A stretch of DNA of 7,175 bases from DASSKF01 sp035690725. Its GTDB lineage: Bacteria; Actinomycetota; Actinomycetes; Actinomycetales; Dermatophilaceae. Below, one piece after another: positions 1-5,353 of this stretch; position 1 is the first letter of the stretch, and every line of letters starts with the position of its first letter. The stretch covers positions 1 to 7,175 of the forward strand of contig DASSKF010000120.1 in assembly GCA_035690725.1 (NCBI GenBank), given 5' to 3'. Below the pieces are notes generated by a model, which was not told the DNA's origin, made no database searches, and was given only the letters and a program-made list of their open reading frames with translations. The position numbers and the translations under genes are program-made.

Positions 1-296
1 TCGGCGTCGACGACGAGCTCGTTGCTGCCCTGCAGGCCGGGCAGGCGCACCCGCGCCCCGTCGAAGTGGGTCGACGGGTCCAGGGCGGTGCCGTTGAGGG
101 TGATGGAGCGGACCGACTCCGCGATGAGGTCGATGAACGTCTCTGCCCCCTCCTCGGCGGCCTCGAAGCGCACGGTGGAGGTGGTCCGGAACGCGGTGGG
201 ACCGGTCGTGAGGTCGAGGGTGACGTCGTAGGACGAGACGGTGAGCAGGTCACCGCGCTCGCGCGCCTCGGCGCGGGTGAGGTTCTTGCCGGGCAA
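1..296 (-). CDS. pepN: Aminopeptidase N, N-terminal part (cut by window start)
   Basis: Reading leftwards from a TTG codon at 296-294, the frame stays open for 98 codons to the window edge and begins MPGKNLTRAEARERGDLLTV. This is the N-terminus I know from actinobacterial aminopeptidase N, an M1-family zinc metallopeptidase that removes N-terminal residues from peptides in the cytoplasm. Only the beginning of the N-terminal beta-sandwich domain is here; the GAMEN and HEXXH catalytic motifs would lie beyond the window. The TTG start is chosen because an AGGAG sequence lies 7 bases upstream and no in-frame ATG or GTG is seen nearby. The gene is divergent from the Rv2466c-like gene, as pepN is in M. 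tuberculosis. Identity rests on N-terminal resemblance plus this conserved neighbourhood. Confidence 0.88.
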   Translation of the reverse strand, partial: MPGKNLTRAEARERGDLLTVSSYDVTLDLTTGPTAFRTTSTVRFEAAEEGAETFIDLIAESVRSITLNGTALDPSTHFDGARVRLPGLQGSNELVVDA

Positions 297-367
297 GGCC
301 GATCTCCTGGGGCAGGGGGAAGAGGGTCGCCCGCCATCTTCGCACGGGCGTGCTGCAGGATGGAGGG
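297..367. promoter_or_regulatory. Divergent intergenic region between pepN and the oxidoreductase gene
   Basis: This 71-bp gap must hold promoters for both divergent genes unless they lie inside the coding regions. It carries the pepN ribosome binding site and an inverted repeat, CGCCCG at 328-333 and CGGGCG at 345-350, separated by 11 bases, which could be an operator or chance in G+C-rich DNA. No convincing -10/-35 pair was found on either strand. A GGGAA (317-321) resembles the -35 of SigH/SigR promoters, but the matching GTT -10 is missing at the expected distance. Confidence 0.4.
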
Positions 368-1033
368 GTGAGCGAAACAGCACCCAGCACGTCCCCGCAG
401 CCCGTCGACGACACCGGAGCCGCCCCCGGCGGCGGCTCCCGCGTCGAGATGTGGTTCGACCCCGCGTGCCCGTGGGCGTGGATGACCTCCCGCTGGCTGA
501 TGGAGGTCGAGCAGGTTCGCGACGTGCACGTTACCTGGTCGGTGATGAGCCTGTCCGTCCTCAACGAGGGGCGCGACCTGCCGGAGGACTACCGCGACCT
601 GATGGACCGCTCCTGGGGCCCGGTTCGCGTGATCATCGCCGCCGCCCGCGAGCACGGGAACGACGTGGTCAAGCAGCTGTACGACGCGATGGGGACCCGG
701 ATCCACCTGCAGGGCATGGACGACCGGCAGCAGGTGGTCAAGGAGTCGCTCGAGGAGGTCGGGCTGCCGGACGAGCTCGCCCGCTACGCCGACTCCGACG
801 AGGTGGACGACCGGCTGCGTGCCAGCCACCAGCGGGCCATCGACCTCGTCGGCGACGACGTCGGCACCCCGGTCGTCTCGGTCGGCGACGTGGCGTTCTT
901 CGGCCCTGTCGTCACCCCGGCACCGAAGGGGGAGCAGGCAGGCCGCCTCTGGGACGGCTGTGTCCTCGTCGCCGGCACCCCCGGGTTCTACGAGCTCAAG
1001 CGCAGCCGCGAGAAGGGCCCCGACTTCAGCTGA
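368..1033 (+). CDS. DsbA-family/Rv2466c-like thioredoxin-fold oxidoreductase with CPWA motif
   Basis: The 221-residue protein resembles M. tuberculosis Rv2466c, the mycothiol-dependent nitroreductase of the DsbA superfamily, along most of its length. Shared stretches include WFDPxCPWxWxTSRW (residues 29-43), VMSLxxLNExRD, WGPVR, the DVGTP segment holding the thioredoxin-fold cis-proline, FFGPV and FELKR. The redox motif is C34-P35-W36-A37, so the resolving cysteine of CPWC is absent. I chose GTG 368 because an AGGA/GGAGG purine tract lies just upstream and the next start, GTG 350, adds only six weakly typical residues. Residues 2-25 form a Pro/Gly/Ser-rich, probably disordered extension with no signal peptide, so the protein should be cytoplasmic. 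rpiB follows after 53 bases and is probably co-transcribed. Role by homology: thiol-dependent reduction or detoxification using mycothiol; substrate unknown. Confidence 0.88.
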   Translation: MSETAPSTSPQPVDDTGAAPGGGSRVEMWFDPACPWAWMTSRWLMEVEQVRDVHVTWSVMSLSVLNEGRDLPEDYRDLMDRSWGPVRVIIAAAREHGNDVVKQLYDAMGTRIHLQGMDDRQQVVKESLEEVGLPDELARYADSDEVDDRLRASHQRAIDLVGDDVGTPVVSVGDVAFFGPVVTPAPKGEQAGRLWDGCVLVAGTPGFYELKRSREKGPDFS

Positions 1034-1086
1034 CGCCCGGCTCGGGCACCGGACCGTCCGACCGACTCTCCACCGAAGGAACCCAG

Positions 1087-1557
<471 letters not shown>

Positions 1558-1575
1558 CCGCAGTGGCCCGGTCGC

Positions 1576-1627
1576 GGTTAAGAACTCGGTAAAGACAGGG
1601 CTCACGTGGCGCGAACCTCAGTACCCT
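1576..1627 (+). promoter_or_regulatory. Candidate promoter of the phosphatase gene, possibly leaderless
   Basis: TACCCT at 1622-1627 fits the actinobacterial TAnnnT -10 pattern. A start about 7 bases downstream would fall at or next to the A of ATG 1635, predicting a leaderless transcript, which agrees with the lack of a Shine-Dalgarno sequence there. Upstream lies an unusually A/T-rich patch with two 8-base direct repeats, GGTTAAGA (1576-1583) and GGTAAAGA (1588-1595), set 12 bases apart, which may be an activator site. No good -35 is seen at 16-18 bases from the -10. This is inference from pattern only. Confidence 0.4.
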
Positions 1628-1634
1628 CGGCGCC

Positions 1635-2750
1635 ATGGCGAGTCCGGCTGCAGTGCTCGCGCGTCGTCGGCAGGGCCCGCCGATGACGCGTGCCCAGCGG
1701 TCGCGCCCCCGACCGCGGCTGCCGGTCGCGCCGATCCTCATCGTCCTCGCGGGCGTCGTCTCGTGGGGGATCGTCCTCAAGCCGGACTGGTTCCCGTGGG
1801 CGAGCTTCGTCCCCCTGGCGGTGGCGGCCGGCCTGTTCCTCTCGGCCGCCGAGATGCGGCTGGTCCTCGCCGTCCTCTGCGTCTGCTTCCCGGTGACGGC
1901 GGTGCTCGCCGTCATCCGCGGCGCCGAGCGGACGAGCGTCATCGGGGCGGCCGTCGCCTTCGTGCTCGTGGTCGCCATGGTGGTCTGGATCGCGCGCAGC
2001 CGCGCCCGTTTCGGCGTGCAGGGGACACTGGGCGAGACGATGCTGGTGGACCTGCGGGACCGGCTGCGGGTGCACGGCGAGCTGCCGCCGCTGCCCTCCT
2101 CCTGGCACGCGGAGACCGCCCTGCACCCGGCGCACGGCGACGCGTTCTCCGGCGACTTCGTCGTCGCTGACCGCACCCGCACCGATGGGGTGGACCGCCT
2201 CGAGGTGGCGCTCTTCGACGTCTCCGGCAAGGGTGTGGGCGCCGGCACCCGGTCACTGCTGCTGTCCGGTGCGTTCGGGGGGCTGTTGGGGGCGATGGAC
2301 CCGCAGGAGTTCCTCCCGGCGGCGAACGCCTACCTGCTCCGCCAGGACTGGCCGGAGGGCTTCGCCACCGCGATCCACGTCACCATCGACCTCACGACGG
2401 GCGAGTTCGCGGTCGCGAGTGCAGGTCACCCCCCGGCCGTGCAGTACCAGGTCGGGTCCGGACGATGGGCGGTGCTCGGCCAGCAGCACGGCCCGCTGCT
2501 GGGGGTGATCTCCCAGGCGGAGTTCCCGATGCAGCGAGGGACGCTGGAGCCCGGTGACGCGCTGGTCGTCTACACCGACGGGGTGATCGAGCGCCGGGAC
2601 CGCGACCTCGAGGTCGGCATCGACGGGATGCTCGGGGAGGCGGAGCGCCACGTGGGCTACGGGTTCAGCGGATCCGCCGAGCGCATCTGCGGAGCTGCCG
2701 TCGCCGGCGAGACCGACGACCGCGCCGTGGTCGTCGTCTGGCGCACCTGA
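1635..2750 (+). CDS. Membrane-anchored SpoIIE/RsbU-type PP2C serine phosphatase
   Basis: The 371-residue protein has a short Arg/Pro-rich cytoplasmic start (1-29), then three or four hydrophobic helices (about 31-48, 57-71, 76-94, 101-120), then a catalytic domain (about 155-370). That domain shows PP2C/SpoIIE motifs: SGDF with Asp174, FDVSGKG with Asp195, AGHPP (263-267), YTDG with Asp315, and a terminal DD (361-362); the acidic residues should bind the two metal ions. Such enzymes dephosphorylate anti-anti-sigma (STAS) proteins or other Ser/Thr phosphoproteins. There is no GAF, PAS or HAMP sensor module, so the membrane part may be the only input. ATG 1635 lacks a ribosome binding site; ATG 1683, with AGGG 7 bases upstream, would remove 16 residues and is a fair alternative. 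No anti-sigma or STAS gene is adjacent, so the partner is unknown. Confidence 0.88.
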   Translation: MASPAAVLARRRQGPPMTRAQRSRPRPRLPVAPILIVLAGVVSWGIVLKPDWFPWASFVPLAVAAGLFLSAAEMRLVLAVLCVCFPVTAVLAVIRGAERTSVIGAAVAFVLVVAMVVWIARSRARFGVQGTLGETMLVDLRDRLRVHGELPPLPSSWHAETALHPAHGDAFSGDFVVADRTRTDGVDRLEVALFDVSGKGVGAGTRSLLLSGAFGGLLGAMDPQEFLPAANAYLLRQDWPEGFATAIHVTIDLTTGEFAVASAGHPPAVQYQVGSGRWAVLGQQHGPLLGVISQAEFPMQRGTLEPGDALVVYTDGVIERRDRDLEVGIDGMLGEAERHVGYGFSGSAERICGAAVAGETDDRAVVVVWRT

Positions 2751-2798
2751 CCCGGTCCTCCCCAGACCCTGTCCTGCCTCGGCCCTCCCGCAGACGCA

Positions 2799-2830
2799 GC
2801 ACAGGCCCGGGATCGCTCCCGGGCCCGTGC
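2799..2830. terminator. Hairpin terminator between convergent genes
   Basis: Bases 2799-2812 pair with 2817-2830 around a TCGC loop, giving a 14-bp stem with one A-C mismatch (2803/2826) and a GGCCCGGGA core. It lies between the phosphatase stop (2750) and the stop of the minus-strand small gene (2842), so it can serve both directions. There is no clear T-tract on either side, which is common for actinobacterial terminators. Confidence 0.8.
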
Positions 2831-2841
2831 CACTCCTGTGC

Positions 2842-3081
2842 TCAGCTCTCGGCGTTCTGGCCCCCGCCCTCGCCGCCGCCCCCGATGTCGTCGTTCTGGC
2901 CGTCGAGCCCGTCCAGGCCGTCCTTCAGCTTCTCGCCGCCGGAGTCGATCTGGTCGCCGTGCTGGCCACCGGTCTTCTCGTCGACGAAGTCGCCGCCCTT
3001 GTCGATGCCCTGTCCGATCCGCTCACCGTGCTCGTCGGTGGCGTCCTGGGCCTTGTCCTTCATGTCATCCATGAAACCCAT
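2842..3081 (-). CDS. MT0933/Rv0909-like small antitoxin-family protein
   Basis: This 79-residue, highly charged, glycine-rich protein begins MGFMDDMKDKAQD and contains GDFVDEKTGGQHGDQID (30-46), then KLKDGLDG and a Gly-rich acidic tail (about 60-79). The pattern matches the small actinobacterial family called MT0933 antitoxin (Rv0909-like), whose members share MGFxDxxKDKA and DxxxGDxVDexTGGkxxDqID. ATG 3081 is chosen for its GAGGAGA ribosome binding site about 8 bases upstream; a longer frame starting further upstream lacks family resemblance. It looks soluble, with no membrane segment or signal peptide, and is likely largely helical or disordered. No toxin gene lies beside it: neighbours are the convergent phosphatase and a tRNA gene. 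The antitoxin label is by family name only; a stress-related or LEA-like role is equally possible. Confidence 0.8.
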   Translation of the reverse strand: MGFMDDMKDKAQDATDEHGERIGQGIDKGGDFVDEKTGGQHGDQIDSGGEKLKDGLDGLDGQNDDIGGGGEGGGQNAES

Positions 3082-3242
3082 CGCGGGAGTCTCCTCTTCT
3101 CGAGGTGCCGGCCGGAGCCGGCGGGACTCCTCCACCTTGGCACACGGTGATGAGGCGTGCCGGAGGGCAACGGTGGCCGGCGTCCCGGAAGACGGGCCGA
3201 TCGGGCAGGCGGCCGAGTCGGCAGGGAGGGCGAACCCGGTGG

Positions 3243-3313
3243 AGCGGGTGACGAGAATCGAACTCGCGTAGCCAGTTTGGAAGACTGGGGCTCTACCATT
3301 GAGCTACACCCGC
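3243..3313 (-). tRNA. tRNA-Gly (anticodon UCC)
   Basis: Read on the minus strand, this is a complete 71-base cloverleaf. The acceptor GCGGGTG pairs with CACCCGC, the D-arm is GCTC/GAGC, and the anticodon stem CCAGT/ACTGG carries loop CTTCCAA with anticodon TCC at 3281-3279. The T-arm has the TTCGATT loop and the discriminator is T. A CCA tail is encoded directly after it (3242-3240), so the gene may be drawn to 3240. It is divergent from the tRNA-Pro gene 132 bases away. Confidence 0.97.
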
Positions 3314-3347
3314 AGGCACGCCGTCGGTGACAGCGGTGCGAGCAGAT

Positions 3348-3353
3348 AGCGTA
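3348..3353 (-). promoter_or_regulatory. Candidate -10 box for tRNA-Gly
   Basis: On the minus strand this reads TACGCT, fitting TAnnnT, about 35 bases before the tRNA-Gly 5' end. A weak TTCAGT -35-like element lies 18 bases upstream (3377-3372). The overlapping plus-strand TAGCGT (3347-3352) could be a -10 for tRNA-Pro, but its upstream GTGACA (3327-3332) is only 14 bases away, so a bidirectional promoter is suggestive only. Confidence 0.35.
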
Positions 3354-3399
3354 GTGCCCGCTTCCACCGGAACTGAAATCACCTCCGCGCGACACCTGC

Positions 3400-3447
3400 C
3401 CCCGGCAGGGGACGCCGTGCTCGGGTGGCGGTCCCCGGCGGGGGACG
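3400..3447 (+). repeat. Two near-identical 15-mers in front of tRNA-Pro
   Basis: CCCCGGCAGGGGACG (3400-3414) and CCCCGGCGGGGGACG (3433-3447) differ at one base and start 33 bases apart. Each is itself a small inverted repeat (CCCC/GGGG around GGCA or GGCG). The second copy runs two bases into the tRNA-Pro 5' end at 3446. They could be regulatory, a processing signal, or a small local duplication. Confidence 0.6.
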
Positions 3448-3519
3448 GGGTATGGCGCAGCTTGGTAGCGCGTCCGCTTTGGGAGCGGAAGGCCGCCGGT
3501 TCGAATCCGGCTACCCCGA
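3446..3519 (+). tRNA. tRNA-Pro (anticodon UGG)
   Basis: A complete 74-base cloverleaf: acceptor CGGGGTA pairs with TACCCCG, the D-arm is GCGC/GCGC, and the anticodon stem TCCGC/GCGGA carries loop TTTGGGA with anticodon TGG at 3480-3482. The T-arm is GCCGG/CCGGC around TTCGAAT, and the discriminator is A. The bases after it are CCG, so the CCA tail is not encoded and must be added enzymatically, unlike the neighbouring tRNA-Gly. It lies 144 bases before tig on the same strand; part of tig transcription could read through from it. Confidence 0.97.
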
Positions 3520-3538
3520 CCGAGGCCAGCGTGCTCGG

Positions 3539-3568
3539 TTCGGAGGATCCGCCCTCGGCCGATAGCAT
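3539..3568 (+). promoter_or_regulatory. Candidate tig promoter
   Basis: TTCGGA (3539-3544) and TAGCAT (3563-3568) are separated by 18 bases and resemble an actinobacterial housekeeping promoter. A start near 3575 would give a leader of about 90 bases before the GTG start of tig. The -35 match is weak, so this is a pattern-based inference. Confidence 0.45.
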
Positions 3569-3663
3569 GGGTCGGAGCGTTGCGTGCCCGCGGGATCGCC
3601 AGGTCGTGACCGGGCGCGCCGACCCGCCGCATCTTTCCCCTCAAGGCTTGGAGTGACCCCGCA

Positions 3664-5061
3664 GTGAAGAGTGCCGTCGAGACCCTCAACCCGACCCGGG
3701 TCAAGCTGACCGTGGAGGTCCCGTTCGACGAGCTCAAGCCGAGCCTGGACGAGGCGTACAAGGAGATCAGCAACCAGATCAACGTGCCGGGGTTCCGCAA
3801 GGGCAAGGTGCCCGCCCGCATCATCGACCAGCGCGTCGGCAAGGGCGCGGTGCTGCAGGAGGCCATCAACAACGCCCTCCCGCAGTTCTACGGCCAGGCC
3901 GTCGAGGAGCAGCAGGTGCGCCCGATGGGCCAGCCCGAGGTCGACGTCACCGACGTGCCGGCCGAGGACGGCCAGCAGCTGAAGTTCAGCGTCGAGGTCG
4001 ACGTGCGGCCGGAGGTGACGCTGCCCGACTACGGCGAGCTCAAGGTCGAGGTCGACCCGGTCGAGACCACCGATGAGGACGTCGAGGAGCGGATGACCGA
4101 GCTGCGCCAGCGGTTCGGCACCCTGACCGGCGTCGAGCGCGCCGCGCAGGACGGCGACTTCGTGTCGATCGACCTGTCCGCGACGCTGGGGGACGAGGAG
4201 ATCGACTCGGTCACCGGGGTCTCCTACGAGATCGGCTCCGGCACGATGCTCGACGGCCTCGACGAGGCGCTCGCGGGCATGGAGGCCGGCGAGACGAAGA
4301 ACTTCAGCGCCCCGCTGGCCGGCGGTGACCACGAGGGCGAGAACGCCGACGTGACCGTCACCGTGGAGTCGGTCAAGGAGCGGATCCTGCCGGAGGTCGA
4401 CGACGAGTTCGCGCAGCTCGCCTCCGAGTTCGACACCGTGGACGAGCTGCGGGAGGATTTGCGGGCGCAGGCCGAGCAGGCCAAGAAGTTCGAGCAGGGC
4501 GTCCAGGCCCGCGACAAGGTCCTCGACCAGATGCTCGAGGCGACGGACATCCCCGTGCCGGACTCCGTCGTGAAGGCCGAGGTCGACAGCCACCTCGAGA
4601 ACGAGGACCGGGTCGACGACGACGAGCACCGCGCCGAGGTCGACACCAACACCCGCAAGGCGCTGCAGGCCCAGTTCCTCCTCGACGCGATCGTCGAGAA
4701 GGAGGACGTCAACGTCAGCCAGCAGGAGCTCGTCGAGTACCTCGTGATGACGGCCCAGCAGTACGGCATGGACCCGAACCAGTTCGCCCAGGTCGTCGAC
4801 CAACAGGGTCAGGTGCCCGCCATGGTCGCCGAGGTGGGCCGGCGCAAGGCCCTCGCCACCGTGCTCGAGCAGGCCGAGGTCGTCGACACCGACGGCAACG
4901 TCGTCGACCTCAACGCCCTCAACGAGGACGGGGAGGACACGGGGGACACGGACGACACGGACGAGGCCGACGAGCCCGGCACCGACCAGGCGGACGAGCC
5001 CGACACCACCGACGCCGCGGCCGAGGAGGCCTCCGGGGACGCCGAGGAGGCGAAGGCCTGA
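3664..5061 (+). CDS. tig: Trigger factor, ribosome-bound chaperone and prolyl isomerase
   Basis: The 465-residue protein has the full trigger factor layout. The N-terminal ribosome-binding domain (about 1-115) carries the signature GFRKGKVP (43-50) that docks at the exit tunnel. An FKBP-type prolyl isomerase domain follows (about 160-240; DGDFVSIDLSA, IGSGTMLDGLDEALAGMEAGE), then the helical C-terminal chaperone domain (about 245-405). A strongly acidic tail rich in Asp, Glu and Thr (about 421-463) ends the protein; such tails are usual in actinobacterial trigger factors. GTG 3664 is chosen because it gives the conserved MKSAVETLNPTRVKL start and a GGAG lies 10 bases upstream. It folds nascent chains in the cytoplasm. 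The gene precedes clpP1 but is separated from it by a strong terminator, so the clp genes are probably transcribed independently. Confidence 0.98.
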   Translation: MKSAVETLNPTRVKLTVEVPFDELKPSLDEAYKEISNQINVPGFRKGKVPARIIDQRVGKGAVLQEAINNALPQFYGQAVEEQQVRPMGQPEVDVTDVPAEDGQQLKFSVEVDVRPEVTLPDYGELKVEVDPVETTDEDVEERMTELRQRFGTLTGVERAAQDGDFVSIDLSATLGDEEIDSVTGVSYEIGSGTMLDGLDEALAGMEAGETKNFSAPLAGGDHEGENADVTVTVESVKERILPEVDDEFAQLASEFDTVDELREDLRAQAEQAKKFEQGVQARDKVLDQMLEATDIPVPDSVVKAEVDSHLENEDRVDDDEHRAEVDTNTRKALQAQFLLDAIVEKEDVNVSQQELVEYLVMTAQQYGMDPNQFAQVVDQQGQVPAMVAEVGRRKALATVLEQAEVVDTDGNVVDLNALNEDGEDTGDTDDTDEADEPGTDQADEPDTTDAAAEEASGDAEEAKA

Positions 5062-5084
5062 CCGGCCCCCTTCCCGACACCCCC

Positions 5085-5128
5085 GACACCAGTGCCCCGT
5101 TCCGCCCGCGGAACGGGGCACTGGTGTC
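5085..5128 (+). terminator. Perfect 20-bp stem-loop after tig
   Basis: Bases 5085-5104 pair without mismatch with 5109-5128 around a CCCG loop; the arm starts GACACCAGTGCCCCG. It begins 23 bases after the tig stop codon. No T-run follows, as in many actinobacterial terminators. Its strength suggests near-complete termination ahead of the clpP1 control region. Confidence 0.9.
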
Positions 5129-5177
5129 CGTGCGGCACCTGCCTGCACCCGGCACGCCCCGCCGCGACCCCGCCAGG

Positions 5178-5187
5178 ACTCGCGAGT
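5178..5187. repeat. 10-bp palindrome next to the ClgR site
   Basis: ACTCGCGAGT is a perfect palindrome ending one base before the ClgR-type motif at 5189. It could be part of an extended operator or a site for another regulator. It does not fit the HAIR element of HspR, which needs seven bases between its CTTGAGT and ACTCAAG arms. Confidence 0.4.
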
Positions 5188-5188
5188 G

Positions 5189-5202
5189 CGCTCAGGGCGA
5201 AC
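5189..5202 (-). promoter_or_regulatory. ClgR operator upstream of clpP1
   Basis: On the minus strand this reads GTTCGC-CCTGA-GCG, a full match to the GTTCGC-N5-GCG motif described for Streptomyces ClgR. On the plus strand, CGCTCAGGGCGAAC also fits the core of the Corynebacterium consensus (CGCYNANRGCGWWS), as I remember it. ClgR is a Cro/CI-type activator of clpP1P2 and other protease genes in actinobacteria. The centre lies about 58 bases before the predicted clpP1 transcription start, a normal position for an activator. Confidence 0.78.
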
Positions 5203-5241
5203 ACCGGCCCGGCACGGGACGTCTGCCGGGACACCGGGCGT

Positions 5242-5247
5242 TAGGGT
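5242..5247 (+). promoter_or_regulatory. Candidate -10 box of the clpP1-clpP2 promoter
   Basis: TAGGGT fits the actinobacterial TAnnnT pattern. No good -35 is found at 17-18 bases upstream (ACGTCT or GACGTC there), which suits a promoter that needs an activator such as ClgR. Transcription would begin near 5254, leaving a leader of about 100 bases. A dyad, CCCGGC (5208-5213) and GCCGGG (5225-5230), overlaps the -35 region. Confidence 0.5.
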
Positions 5248-5353
5248 CGACGACAGGGTCCGGGAGCACCCCGGACGGGACCACAGGTTGGGCGGTCGGG
5301 CCCGGCGCGAGCATGCGACCGCGCAGCCGATCGCCGCAGAAAGGGAGACTCAG

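Noticed and set aside
313..352. SigH/SigR-type promoter for the oxidoreductase gene
   Set aside because: A GGGAA -35-like element exists, but no GTT is found at the required distance, so regulation like that of Rv2466c cannot be supported.
511..526. Second ClgR-like site (GTTCGC-N5-GCA)
   Set aside because: One base off the motif and inside coding sequence of the oxidoreductase gene; expected by chance in G+C-rich DNA.
241..1086. Long in-frame extension upstream of rpiB
   Set aside because: It overlaps pepN and the oxidoreductase gene in another frame and is Arg/Pro-rich; RpiB begins cleanly at ATG 1087 with a ribosome binding site.
3240..3519. Integration site of a mobile element at the tRNA pair
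   Set aside because: tRNA-Gly and tRNA-Pro are common targets, but no duplicated tRNA 3' end, integrase or element gene is visible here.
3520..3558. Terminator after tRNA-Pro from CCGAGG (3520-3525) and CCTCGG (3553-3558)
   Set aside because: Only six pairs around a loop of 27 bases, too weak to call a terminator.
3511..5148. A 545-codon open frame on the minus strand opposite tig
   Set aside because: It lies antisense to a clear tig gene; its Leu/Val/Asp-rich composition is what G+C-rich codons give when read backwards, and it matches no family I know and even crosses the terminator.
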